64,000 nt of DNA from Chlamydiales bacterium. GTDB taxonomy: Bacteria > Chlamydiota > Chlamydiia > Chlamydiales > JAAKFR01. The DNA lies in the NCBI GenBank assembly GCA_022601535.1, contig JAJACK010000005.1:16011-80010 (forward strand), in the 5' to 3' direction. The stretch's first letter is position 1; each line of letters opens with the position of its first letter. This document shows positions 32,760 to 40,907 of the stretch, in pieces. The notes under the pieces are model-generated. The model made no database searches. It worked only from the letters and a program-made list of their open reading frames with translations, and was not told where the DNA came from. A program made the translations under genes and the position numbers.

Positions 32760-32863
32760 GCGCCGGGGACCTTGTGGAATGGGTGTCTTCGAACCAGGTC
32801 AGGATCGGAAGATAGCAGCCTTAAGAAGTTCATCCCATGTCATAAGATAATCTCCGGCACTTT
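32760..32863 (+). ncRNA. ffs: Signal recognition particle RNA (4.5S, bacterial small type)
   Basis: The apical domain is unmistakable: GAACCAGGTCAGGATCGGAA followed by GATAGCAGCCTTAAG, matching the Ffh-binding symmetric and asymmetric loops and the GGAA tetraloop. The ends pair as GCCGGGGA (32762-32769) with TCTCCGGC (32851-32858), giving about 100 nt, and a short T-run closes the gene. The RNA joins Ffh for co-translational membrane targeting. It lies between two protein genes, and its 3' end abuts the stop of the opposing asparagine synthetase-like gene. Confidence 0.93.
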
Positions 32864-32864
32864 T

Positions 32865-34688
32865 TCAAATTTTTAGAGTGATTTCTAAAAGCTCTTCAAT
32901 GGTGACGTCATAAGGTTGCATCCCAATGGGACGATTGATGTAGAGACGGAACCAAATTTCTAAGATTAAAATCGACCAAAGTTGTCTAAAGGAGCGATCG
33001 GCAAGTTCAGGATAAGAGACTTGTTCTGCAATCCATTTCTTTGAAATTAGTCCCTCTTCAACAAGTCTTCCCCGTTCTAAAGAGGAAAAAATCAGACGGA
33101 TTTGCTCTCTGTTTGCCCACGATTTGTAAGAGGGAGCTCTTTCTTTGAGCGGTTGTGGTTGAGTAGGAGAGAGCTTTTCCATCAATTTATGGAGGAGATG
33201 GCCTGGCAATTCTTTTTGAAATTTAACCTCATCGGGAAGGGTGACAAGAAAAGTGAGGAGATCAATATCGAGAAAAGGGCAGAGAAGGGTCACTCCTTGA
33301 TTGGAAAATAGGCGGTCATACTGATGGAGTGAGCAATCAGGTAAATGCGTTTTCATATCAAAGTAGAGCGATTGATTGATTTTGCCAGGAAGGTCACCGA
33401 GTCGATGAAATCGCTGAGTAAATACTTCGAGATTGAAATAGTGATCTAGAAAGGGGGAGGCATTTTTTCGATTTTTTCCTTTGAAAAGAGCTGAATTGAG
33501 GAGATAGGTGATCAGGTTTCGATTGATGTCTACATTGCGTAAAATTTTGTATCGGTAGGGGAGGTGAAAGGCACGCAAAAGAGGAATAAGAAGATCGTCT
33601 CGTAGAAAGGGAGGGAGTGTTGCAAGGGTATGGGAGAGGGGAGGCGAAAGAGCAAGCTCTTCTCCATAAGAAAAAAAACGGGGATCTCCGGCAAGCAATT
33701 GTTTCCATCCAAGCGATGAGTAGGCATAGCAAGAAGACTGTTTTGCTTGCTGTGCGAGTTGCCATGTATGGAGAGTGGAGGGATCAGCGATTGGCTCATC
33801 GAGATGCCAAACCATCTCTACGAGGTGGGAGAGATTTTCACTAAGGGAGTTTCTTTCTTCGGAGATGGGGTGGAGGTTCTTTGCTTGGTGGGAAAGAAAC
33901 CAATTCAATGAGGTCGATCCAAGGTCTGGTGTGACAATAGATCCAAGCTCTTGATCGGGAATGATCGAACGGGTGACAGCATTTTTCATATGTTCACCAA
34001 ATTGTTCAAGAGCAGACTCAAGGGAGATAGAGTGGGTTTTAACAATTTGGTCACTCAAAGAGTAGTGTTGGCCAATCGACCAGTGTTGCTTGAGATTGAC
34101 CCAAAGGTGGTGGCCAGGGAGAAGTTTGTTTACTCCCTGAATAAGTGAGAGGTCTTGGGGAATATAACCAAAATGGAGAAAAGTAGACAGTGTTGAAGGA
34201 GAAGGGTTTTGGGGGACAAGTCCTGTTGCAAGAAGTCCTTTGATTTCTGTTGAAAAAAGCCAGTAATCTCCTTGATCGCTCCAGTAGAGACATTTTTGAC
34301 CAATGGGATCACGAGCGATTAAAAGCGCTTCTTTTTTTGCATCAAAAAGGGCAAGTGCGTAAGGACCATTGAGCCGGGAGAGAAATGCTTCTCCCCATGC
34401 TTCATATCCATTGAAAAGAACCTCTTCTTCTTCTTCTGTTTTGAATTTGAAGCCAAGTTTGACAAGCTCTTCTCGGAGTGCTTTAGCATTGAGGATCTTC
34501 CCTGAAAAAAGGGTCCAAATCGTCTTTTGTTCATTTGAGATGATTTTTTTTTCAAAGGAAGCGAGTTCTAAGTTTTTGAAACGAAAGAACTCTTTGCTGC
34601 TTTGATGGGGATAGAGAGAAGAGACCTCTTTGATCAGATTTGTCACTTGAAAAGCATCGGGATAGATAATCCCTGTGAGATTTGGCAT
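32865..34688 (-). CDS. Asparagine synthetase-like protein with degenerate active sites
   Basis: 607 aa, the size and layout of glutamine-dependent asparagine synthetase (AsnB): an N-terminal Ntn-glutaminase part (ALALFDAKKEALLIARDPIG with LYWSDQGDYWLFSTEIKGLL) and a C-terminal synthetase part. Key residues are missing. The protein begins Met-Pro-Asn instead of Met-Cys-Gly, so the nucleophile Cys2 is absent. The ATP loop SGGLDSS reads PDLGSTS (near residue 255). The GxDELFGGY block reads SSLGWKQLLAG. The flanking HLDEPIADPSTLHTWQLAQQ is still recognisable. Probably a non-catalytic relative or one with a changed reaction. GGTGAGGAT serves as ribosome site. Confidence 0.8.
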   Translation of the reverse strand: MPNLTGIIYPDAFQVTNLIKEVSSLYPHQSSKEFFRFKNLELASFEKKIISNEQKTIWTLFSGKILNAKALREELVKLGFKFKTEEEEEVLFNGYEAWGEAFLSRLNGPYALALFDAKKEALLIARDPIGQKCLYWSDQGDYWLFSTEIKGLLATGLVPQNPSPSTLSTFLHFGYIPQDLSLIQGVNKLLPGHHLWVNLKQHWSIGQHYSLSDQIVKTHSISLESALEQFGEHMKNAVTRSIIPDQELGSIVTPDLGSTSLNWFLSHQAKNLHPISEERNSLSENLSHLVEMVWHLDEPIADPSTLHTWQLAQQAKQSSCYAYSSLGWKQLLAGDPRFFSYGEELALSPPLSHTLATLPPFLRDDLLIPLLRAFHLPYRYKILRNVDINRNLITYLLNSALFKGKNRKNASPFLDHYFNLEVFTQRFHRLGDLPGKINQSLYFDMKTHLPDCSLHQYDRLFSNQGVTLLCPFLDIDLLTFLVTLPDEVKFQKELPGHLLHKLMEKLSPTQPQPLKERAPSYKSWANREQIRLIFSSLERGRLVEEGLISKKWIAEQVSYPELADRSFRQLWSILILEIWFRLYINRPIGMQPYDVTIEELLEITLKI

Positions 34689-34749
34689 TGTTTTGAATCC
34701 TCACCATACATATAATCCTGTTTTATCTATTTTGCAAGCAGGAGAAGAA

Positions 34750-35400
34750 ATGAGACGGTTTTTATTTGCAAGCATCATTGCAATGAGTGTTTGCTCGAGT
34801 TGTGCAAGAAGTTATCGAGACACTTCACTTTATCAAAAAACAGGGCAGGTGAAGCCCATCGTTTCTGTGATGCCGGTGATCAACAGTTCAAAAGTGCACG
34901 ATTTAACATGGAATCTATCAAAAGAGTTTACCGATGAGATTAGAAAGCGTGTCTTTGACTCTTCTAAACTCTACCTTTTAAGAGAGGGGGGAGCTGTTGA
35001 ATATGTCAAAGAACTCAATGATCCAAACCCTGTCAATCTTCCTGTTGATGCAAAAGAGCAGTTGGGTGCTGCAGAGTATGTGATTGTGGCAGAATTCCTC
35101 GATCAACATGAAACTCCCTACGGTCTTGCAAATCGACCCAACTTAGAACATGTTGGTTCGGTCCTCTCTCTTGCAATGCGTGTTCGTGTGATTGATCTGC
35201 GGAAGGAGAAACCTCGTGTGATTTTACAAGAGGTGATCGATTACGATCATATCGTTGCAAAGCCCTATCTGAACACCGACTATACAAAGGTAGCGTGGGG
35301 AACAGATCCCTTTGAACAAACACCACTTGGGTTGGCACATAGCAAGATTGTACGTGATTTAGTCGCTCATGCGGAAAGTTACATCGTTGCAGCTCACTGA
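34750..35400 (+). CDS. Putative lipoprotein (CT253-like)
   Basis: 216 aa from the ATG at 34750, which has AGGAGA 5 nt upstream. The N-terminus MRRFLFASIIAMSVCSSCAR is a signal peptide with two candidate lipidation cysteines (Cys15 and Cys18). The mature part has PIVSVMPVINSS, an AAEYVIVAEFLD strand and VLSLAMRVRVIDLRKEKPRV, similar to bacterial outer-membrane lipoproteins that assist envelope assembly. The gene order with a CPBP protease, a nifS-like gene, PP2C and CorC genes nearby recalls C. trachomatis CT253-CT259 from memory. Function unknown. It shares one base with the next gene. Confidence 0.65.
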   Translation: MRRFLFASIIAMSVCSSCARSYRDTSLYQKTGQVKPIVSVMPVINSSKVHDLTWNLSKEFTDEIRKRVFDSSKLYLLREGGAVEYVKELNDPNPVNLPVDAKEQLGAAEYVIVAEFLDQHETPYGLANRPNLEHVGSVLSLAMRVRVIDLRKEKPRVILQEVIDYDHIVAKPYLNTDYTKVAWGTDPFEQTPLGLAHSKIVRDLVAHAESYIVAAH

Positions 35401-36260
35401 TGGAATTTTTAGAATCAGAACATTTGTGGATGACGCTTACAATTGCACTCATCCTCTGTTTTTTTGTGAATTACTTCGCTTTTCGATTGGGGTTCTACCG
35501 TCTTCCTGAAAAGAGCGTCTCACTTCCTGTCGGATTTAAGCATTTAGTAGGGGCATTTGGAACCTACTTAGTTGTCACCTTGATCTTCTATCCTCTTATG
35601 CTCCTCTTTGTTGGGAAGGTCCCTGGAATGCGGCTTAAGCTTTCCAATGGCCTTTCAGGTTGGCTTCAGCTTTTCTATATGCTGACTCTTTTTATCACTC
35701 TCTATGGCTATTTATTTGCTTTGAAAAGGGATGTGATTCGGGCAATTTTTTTTGATGGAGCATTGAATCGGACCAAAACATTTTTTCGAGGTATTTTGAT
35801 AGGGGTGTCAGCTTGGCTTGTAAGCTATCCTGCTGTGCTGGTTGTGAATTTGGTGACTGGATGGATTGGAATGAAGGTGTGGGGAGAGAATGACCTTGAT
35901 CAGGTGGCTGTTGCACATTTAAAAGCTCTTGCAGATCAACCTTTACTCTATTGGTTGATGGTCATTGTGATTATTCTTTTGGTACCGATGATTGAAGAGC
36001 TTCTTTTTCGTGGATTTCTCCAATCTTGGTTACGCCGTTTTCTAGGAAGATGGGGTGCACTTTTTGCAACAGCGGTGATTTTTGCTGTTGTCCATTTTTC
36101 TCCAAAGCAGGGGGTTGCAAACTTCGAATTGATCTGCTCTCTGTTTGTCCTCTCTTGTTTTCTAGGCTTTGTCTATGAGCGTCAAAAGACCCTTTGGGCA
36201 TCGGTTGCCCTTCACTCCACATTCAATGGAATGACAGTTATTTTCCTCACCCTTCAGTAG
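35400..36260 (+). CDS. CPBP-family intramembrane glutamic endopeptidase
   Basis: 286 aa with about eight membrane segments. The CPBP/Abi motifs are present in order: MIEELLFRGFLQSWLRR (EExxxR, near residue 200), FAVVHFSP (His, near 236) and ALHSTFNGMTV (HxxxN, near 275). The family includes CAAX-type prenyl proteases and many uncharacterised membrane peptidases. The target is unknown. It overlaps the upstream lipoprotein gene by one base (TGATG), suggesting coupled translation, and the opposing methyltransferase gene by 14 bp. Confidence 0.85.
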   Translation: MEFLESEHLWMTLTIALILCFFVNYFAFRLGFYRLPEKSVSLPVGFKHLVGAFGTYLVVTLIFYPLMLLFVGKVPGMRLKLSNGLSGWLQLFYMLTLFITLYGYLFALKRDVIRAIFFDGALNRTKTFFRGILIGVSAWLVSYPAVLVVNLVTGWIGMKVWGENDLDQVAVAHLKALADQPLLYWLMVIVIILLVPMIEELLFRGFLQSWLRRFLGRWGALFATAVIFAVVHFSPKQGVANFELICSLFVLSCFLGFVYERQKTLWASVALHSTFNGMTVIFLTLQ

Positions 36261-37011
36261 TAACATTCTTTAAGTCGTGAAACCAACGTTTGTGGAAGGG
36301 ACCCCAGATGAGGTGTTTTGCCAAACTTTTCAAGAAACGGTGGCGTATGCGGGTGACTTGATGGACCTGGTTGACAAATAGGGCAATCCTATTTTTGAGT
36401 TTTTCCTTAAGTGAGATATGTTTTTTCTTCGTTGCATAGGTGATGGAATTGATATAACGGATATTGGTGAAGTGAGGAGATTTAAAAACTTCTTCAATAA
36501 CCAATTTCCGCACTCCTGACCAGCCTGGAAGGGAGGTGTCATGGAAGGCGATGCATCCTCCCTCTTTTACTTTGGGGAACCAGAGGTTGAGATCTTCTTT
36601 TACAGCATCGTATTCATGCGCTCCATCGATGAAGAGTAGATTGAGTTCCCCAGTATCAGAAAGGGCCTCTTTTGATTTTTTTACAACAGGAATAACGTAG
36701 TCTGTCACAGAGGCGTTGGCTATATTTTGTTTGAACTCTTCAAATGTCCAAACCTCATTTTCTTTGGATTGGTGTTCTGGTGAGCCTTCATGGTGGTCAA
36801 TGGCATAAACGTGGCTTTTGGTTCCTCTACATCCATTGGCTAACCAAATAGTTGATTTCCCCTTCCACGATCCAATTTCAGCTACATCTCCACCTGGAGC
36901 ATATTTTTTTGCAAGGTAGTAGAGAGTTTCTCCTTCAAGCAAATTGTCTCCATTTTGGCTTAAAAAGCCATCAACCTCATCCGTTATCTGTTGAATTTCA
37001 TCGATTTTCAT
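36247..37011 (-). CDS. Class I SAM-dependent methyltransferase (Methyltransf_24/CmcI-like)
   Basis: 254 aa from the ATG at 37011, preceded by AGGGTG; a GTG three codons earlier is the alternative. DVAEIGSWKGKSTIWLANGC is the SAM-binding motif I, VYAIDHHEGS follows, and LNLLFIDGAHEYDAVKEDLN with GGCIAFHDTSLPGWSGVRKL are the IDGxH/HD blocks of the Methyltransf_24 group. Such proteins often modify sugars or O-antigen parts. The C-terminal 60 residues are basic. The substrate is unknown. Confidence 0.78.
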   Translation of the reverse strand: MKIDEIQQITDEVDGFLSQNGDNLLEGETLYYLAKKYAPGGDVAEIGSWKGKSTIWLANGCRGTKSHVYAIDHHEGSPEHQSKENEVWTFEEFKQNIANASVTDYVIPVVKKSKEALSDTGELNLLFIDGAHEYDAVKEDLNLWFPKVKEGGCIAFHDTSLPGWSGVRKLVIEEVFKSPHFTNIRYINSITYATKKKHISLKEKLKNRIALFVNQVHQVTRIRHRFLKSLAKHLIWGPFHKRWFHDLKNVTTEG

Positions 37012-37065
37012 ATCTATCACCCTATGTTTAGCTCAGAATATAATTGATTCAATCTAAAAAGGGCA

Positions 37066-37100
37066 TAAAAAAAACCGAGGACTCAAAGAGCCCTCGGTCT
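37066..37100 (-). terminator. Rho-independent terminator behind the MOMP-like gene
   Basis: On the minus strand ACCGAGG (37098-37092) pairs with CCTCGGT (37080-37074), with an inner CTC/GAG helix, followed by a run of eight T. Confidence 0.88.
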
Positions 37101-37123
37101 ATACTGATTATGTAGGGGTCAAG

Positions 37124-37960
37124 TTAGAAACGAACTTGTCCGTTAACATAAGCAGCAGTCTCACCAGAGAATCTGACTTCGACTGTTAGGGACATCTTCT
37201 CGCAATCAACAAGAGATGTTCCAATTGCATAGCTGAAACATTTTTCTGTTTCAAGATTCTGCATTTGACTTCCAGCAGAAGCAACTAATCCTAGTGCATT
37301 ACCAAAATCAGCCTTTCCTGAAGCTAGCATGATACCTGCATATGGAACCATGTAGTTGATTCTGTAAGAAACACCTAGTCCAAATTGCCATTCGTACCAC
37401 TTCATCCCAATGTTTGAATCAGGATAAATGAGAACTCCAAGGTTAGAGATTCTCTTGATATGAGGACGTGTTTGTAGGTATTGGAACTCAGCTCCAACTG
37501 AAGTACATCCACATTCCCAAAGGGTTCCTCGTGCACCAACACTCCAAGAGAAGTCGGTTTCAGTTTCCATTTGGAACTCGTCGCCAGCTGTACCACTGAA
37601 GATACTTCTGTTACCGTTGAAGTACAACTTTGAAGTTCCAAATGTTGCAAAGACATCAAATCGATCCCAAAAATTACCAGCGATGAAAGCTGCATTTGTG
37701 TAGATGTTTGAATGATCTAGATCTTTGTTTCTGTCGCTATCGCCTTCTAGGTGTCTATTGAAAACATAGTCACCGTAGAAACCAGTGCGTACACTAAAAG
37801 CGTCACACCATGTTAAACATGGATCACACATGTCACCACAGTGACCTTCCCAACAGATGCCGTCACATAAAAGACTAGCATCGCTTGGGTTCCCTAGGGG
37901 AAGTGCAAACGCCGAACCACTCGTTAGAATAGTTAACATTGTTAAAAAGAGTTTTTTCAT
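37124..37960 (-). CDS. MOMP-like outer membrane porin, paralogue 1
   Basis: 278 aa. The signal peptide MKKLFLTMLTILTSGSAFA is followed by the mature start LPLGNPSDASLLCDGICWEG and GDMCDPCLTWCDAFSVRTGF, nearly identical in pattern to the N-terminus of chlamydial MOMP ([20 protein letters not shown] type, CDPC, WCDA-S-R-GYYGD). The C-terminus ends in FSGETAAYVNGQVRF with the terminal aromatic residue of an outer-membrane barrel. The Cys-rich N-terminal region suits disulfide crosslinking of the envelope. It is shorter than Chlamydia MOMP (about 390 aa), so some variable loops are reduced. GAGGTAA precedes the ATG, and a long upstream region may hold regulation. Confidence 0.9.
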   Translation of the reverse strand: MKKLFLTMLTILTSGSAFALPLGNPSDASLLCDGICWEGHCGDMCDPCLTWCDAFSVRTGFYGDYVFNRHLEGDSDRNKDLDHSNIYTNAAFIAGNFWDRFDVFATFGTSKLYFNGNRSIFSGTAGDEFQMETETDFSWSVGARGTLWECGCTSVGAEFQYLQTRPHIKRISNLGVLIYPDSNIGMKWYEWQFGLGVSYRINYMVPYAGIMLASGKADFGNALGLVASAGSQMQNLETEKCFSYAIGTSLVDCEKMSLTVEVRFSGETAAYVNGQVRF

Positions 37961-38072
37961 ACTTACCTCTGTATCGTTTCTGGTTTATTTTTCAGTTCTT
38001 AGCATCCAAACTCTCGTGCGTGCATGTAACCTTAACGTCGAGTATTAAAACTCCACCCAGTTATTTTGCTAT

Positions 38073-38103
38073 ATAGTGAGTGTCACCAGAAGTCATTCAC
38101 TAT
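38073..38103. promoter_or_regulatory. Inverted repeat in the MOMP upstream region
   Basis: ATAGTGAGTG and CATTCACTAT (9 of 10 positions complementary) flank an 11-nt loop, TCACCAGAAGT. It could be an operator or a hairpin in the MOMP leader. Confidence 0.4.
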
Positions 38104-38289
38104 ACCTACACTCGTGCAAACGGAGCACTAAGCCTATTTGTCCGTAACATAGCAAATTTTAGTCTTTACAGCAAAGGTTGTGATCTTTTTTTTTCTTGAT
38201 AGTGTATGAAATTTTAATTAAGTGACTATGATTTAGTGTTTTGTTTTTGGTTTATGAATTGAAAAATATGCATTAATTTCTTCTTCAGA

Positions 38290-38295
38290 TATACT
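38290..38295 (+). promoter_or_regulatory. -10 box of the PP2C gene, leaderless spacing
   Basis: TATACT ending 7 nt before the ATG at 38303. TTGAAA exists upstream, but 25 nt away, so the -35 is unclear. No Shine-Dalgarno. Confidence 0.45.
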
Positions 38296-38302
38296 TCTGA
38301 GA

Positions 38303-39016
38303 ATGGTTTTTACATCTTGTCGACTGGAATCGATCGGTCTAAGTGAGATAGGACATATTCGGGAGATCAACGAAGATCTCTACTCTCTTCATCCAAAAGA
38401 GGGGCTTTTTCTTCTTGCCGATGGAATGGGGGGAAGAGAGGGGGGAGAGATTGCTGCAAAAATTGCTATTGATCAATTTTTCTCTTTTTCTAAAAAACCT
38501 CTTGAAAGCAATGTGCTCTCTGAAGAACGAGTCCTTTCGATTTTTGAAGATGCTTATCGCTATGTCAATGAGCTGGTTTTTAAAAAGGGGCAAGAGAGTG
38601 TGACCTATTTTGGAATGGGGACAACACTTTGTGCTCTTTATTTTCTCGATCGTTATGCAATTATTTCTCATGTAGGGGATAGTCGAATATATGTTTTTAA
38701 AGACAAGGAGCTTGTGCAGTTAACAGAAGATCATACTTCTCACCCTTCTAGCCATATTCTGACTCGTGCGATCGGCCCTTTTCCAACTGTTGAGCCTTCT
38801 GTTGATCTCTTCTCTTATGATAGAGGAGATCTTTTTTTGATCTGTTCCGATGGTCTTTCAAATGCGCTTTCAAATGATGAGATCAGTGCAATTTTGCAAG
38901 AGGGTGGGGAGTTAGAGGATTGTTCTCAAGAGCTTATGAGAAGTGCCTTGAGATTAGGGGGAAAGGATAATATCACATTAGTTTTGGTAAAGGTGGGGGA
39001 TGATTTATCTAGATAA
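38303..39016 (+). CDS. PP2C-family Ser/Thr protein phosphatase
   Basis: 237 aa. All metal-binding motifs are present in order: LSEIGHIREINEDLY (REINED), LLADGMGGREGGEIA, MGTTLCALYFLD, SHVGDSRIYVF, LICSDGLSNALS and GGKDNITLVLV. A PppA/Stp1-type manganese phosphatase that reverses Ser/Thr phosphorylation, cytoplasmic. In C. trachomatis the homologue (CT259 from memory) also precedes the nifS-like gene. It overlaps the next gene by 17 bp. Confidence 0.93.
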   Translation: MVFTSCRLESIGLSEIGHIREINEDLYSLHPKEGLFLLADGMGGREGGEIAAKIAIDQFFSFSKKPLESNVLSEERVLSIFEDAYRYVNELVFKKGQESVTYFGMGTTLCALYFLDRYAIISHVGDSRIYVFKDKELVQLTEDHTSHPSSHILTRAIGPFPTVEPSVDLFSYDRGDLFLICSDGLSNALSNDEISAILQEGGELEDCSQELMRSALRLGGKDNITLVLVKVGDDLSR

Positions 39017-40067
39017 TAACGCGACCACTCCGATTGATCGTCGTGTTGTTGAGGCGATGTGCACAGTTGAACCTGGAAATCCTTCAAGTCTTCATGCATA
39101 TGGGCGAGCTGCAAAGCAAATTTTAATCCAAGCAAAGCAACAGTTTCTCGATTTTTTTGAAATGGACGATATCCTTTTTACTTCAGGAGCAACTGAAGCA
39201 TTAAATTGTCTGGTTGCCTCTCTTCCGTCAGGGGCTCACCTTGTCACATCTTCTTTAGAGCATGTTGCTGTTTGTGAAGCTGTCAATGCGCGCAGCGATA
39301 TAGAAATCACGCGAATCACACTTCCAACAGCTGAAGCTGTCAAAGAGGCTATCACGCCACAAACAGCGATGATTCTTCTTACGGCGGCTAATAATGAAAC
39401 GGGAATTTGTACAGATTTAGAGGCGATTGGTGAAATTGCACAGTTCCATGGAATTGATTTTGTCGTCGATGGGGTCGCTCTTTTAGGGAAGGAGATTTTC
39501 ACTCTTCCAAAAGGGGTGACTGCGGCTTGTTTTAGCGGACATAAAATTCATGGCCCAATGGGAGTTGGGTGTATTGTTTATCGAAAATCTTTTCGGATCA
39601 AACCTTTGATTTTAGGTGGGGCACAACAGAGAGGGTTGAGGGGAGGGACGGAGAATCTTCCTGCAATTGTGGGTTTTGCCAAAGCTCTTGAATTGATTGA
39701 TTCCAAACAGATTGAGCGGATGCGTGCTCTGCGCGATCGGTTTGAGCAGGAGCTTCTCAAGACTTTTCCCGATCTTTTAATTCATGGGAAGGACCTGAAG
39801 CGGGTGAGCAATACCTCTAACATCGCTTTCTCCGCAATTGATGGAGAGACACTCCTTATGCAACTCGATCTCAATGGTGTGGCGATCAGCCATGGAGCTG
39901 CGTGCTCTTCAGGCGCATTAGAGCCTTCTCATGTGATTCTAAATATGGGGTTTACCCGTGCAATTGCTCGCCATTCTATTCGTTTTTCATTGAGTCGCCT
40001 AAATACGGATAAAGAGATTGACCGTGTATTGAAGCTTTTGACCGCGATCTTAAAAACGGAAGGCTGA
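39000..40067 (+). CDS. Cysteine desulfurase, NifS/IscS family
   Basis: 355 aa, PLP-dependent class V aminotransferase fold. MIYLDNNATTPIDRRVVEAM is the start of the family, ILFTSGATEALN binds PLP phosphate, FSGHKIHGPMGVG holds the PLP Lys, and GAACSSGALEPSHVI carries the catalytic Cys loop. It supplies sulfur for Fe-S clusters and thiolation. Three Fe-S proteins in this window (aconitase, MutY, HemW) are among the possible clients. The start overlaps PP2C; the 3' end overlaps a MOMP-like gene by 18 bp. Confidence 0.93.
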   Translation: MIYLDNNATTPIDRRVVEAMCTVEPGNPSSLHAYGRAAKQILIQAKQQFLDFFEMDDILFTSGATEALNCLVASLPSGAHLVTSSLEHVAVCEAVNARSDIEITRITLPTAEAVKEAITPQTAMILLTAANNETGICTDLEAIGEIAQFHGIDFVVDGVALLGKEIFTLPKGVTAACFSGHKIHGPMGVGCIVYRKSFRIKPLILGGAQQRGLRGGTENLPAIVGFAKALELIDSKQIERMRALRDRFEQELLKTFPDLLIHGKDLKRVSNTSNIAFSAIDGETLLMQLDLNGVAISHGAACSSGALEPSHVILNMGFTRAIARHSIRFSLSRLNTDKEIDRVLKLLTAILKTEG

Positions 40068-40907
40068 ATTAACTGTAAGTGCTTTTTCATTTGCAAACCG
40101 TCCTTCAATTCCAAGTGAAAAACGTTCACAACCGAGAAGAGAGAGCCCAATGGCGTATCCCCAAAGCTTTTGATTAGTGAGATTATTGAGTGTAATGGTG
40201 AAGTCTGGAGTTCCATCGTCATCGATAGGTTCTTGTGAATTTCCCATATTGACCCAAGCATGAGACCAGGTGATTCCTGCATAAGGGAGGACCTCAATAC
40301 TTTGTGAAAGGCAAATTTGATAGGAGGCTCCAAGCCCAAACTGCCATTCTTGGTATTTTAAACTTGCATTTTCAGCATAGGTCACGCGATTAGATGTAAA
40401 AGGGGCATCAATAGAATTGATCTCAGGCTTGCTGTAAAAATACTCTCCTTCAGCTCCTAGAATAAAGGGACCACAGCCCCAGATAGTCCCTCTACCACCT
40501 ACTCCCCATGAGAAATCGGTTCCAGTGTTGATAAAAACAGACCCATTATCATTGCTATCTGTTGGATTAAAGGAGCGTAGGGGGGATTGAATTTGAAAAT
40601 AGGAGGCGCCAAATGCACCAAAAATATCAACTCGGTTGCAGAGATTGACTGAAATAAGCGCTTGACGTGTTGAAAATTCAAAACGGTGGAGGGAGCTATG
40701 GTCTTGTCCATCAATTTCAAGGTTGCGGTTATAGACGTGATCGTAGTTATATCCGATTTCATAGGAGACGGGGAAAGGGACAAATGGGAGAGTGCACTCG
40801 TCAAAAAAGACCCCTTCAGAGAGAAGGGTTGCATTCCATGGATTTCCAAATGGCAACCCTATGAGGTGTGTCCCAAAAAACACTAAGCAAAGCAAAATAT
40901 TTTTCAT
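40050..40907 (-). CDS. MOMP-like outer membrane porin, paralogue 2
   Basis: 285 aa. The signal peptide MKNILLCLVFFGTHLIG leads into LPFGNPWNATLLSEG. NTGTDFSWGVGGRGTIWGCG and LKYQEWQFGLGASYQICLSQ are blocks shared with the next two genes. The terminal strand ends FANEKALTVNSAFRF. It lacks the CDPC cysteine cluster of paralogue 1. It is the third gene of a three-porin transcript, and its stop is one base from overlapping... the neighbouring start shares base 40907. Expected in the outer membrane as a porin trimer. Confidence 0.85.
   Translation of the reverse strand: MKNILLCLVFFGTHLIGLPFGNPWNATLLSEGVFFDECTLPFVPFPVSYEIGYNYDHVYNRNLEIDGQDHSSLHRFEFSTRQALISVNLCNRVDIFGAFGASYFQIQSPLRSFNPTDSNDNGSVFINTGTDFSWGVGGRGTIWGCGPFILGAEGEYFYSKPEINSIDAPFTSNRVTYAENASLKYQEWQFGLGASYQICLSQSIEVLPYAGITWSHAWVNMGNSQEPIDDDGTPDFTITLNNLTNQKLWGYAIGLSLLGCERFSLGIEGRFANEKALTVNSAFRF

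Larger units (their letters stand above)
37961..38302. promoter_or_regulatory. Divergent control region between the MOMP-like gene and PP2C
   Basis: 342 bp without a gene, AT-rich. It holds a 10-bp inverted repeat (38073-38103) and the PP2C -10 box (38290-38295). I could not fix the MOMP promoter: TATATA boxes are present on the minus strand but no good -35. An unusually long leader for a major envelope gene would fit post-transcriptional control. Confidence 0.5.
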
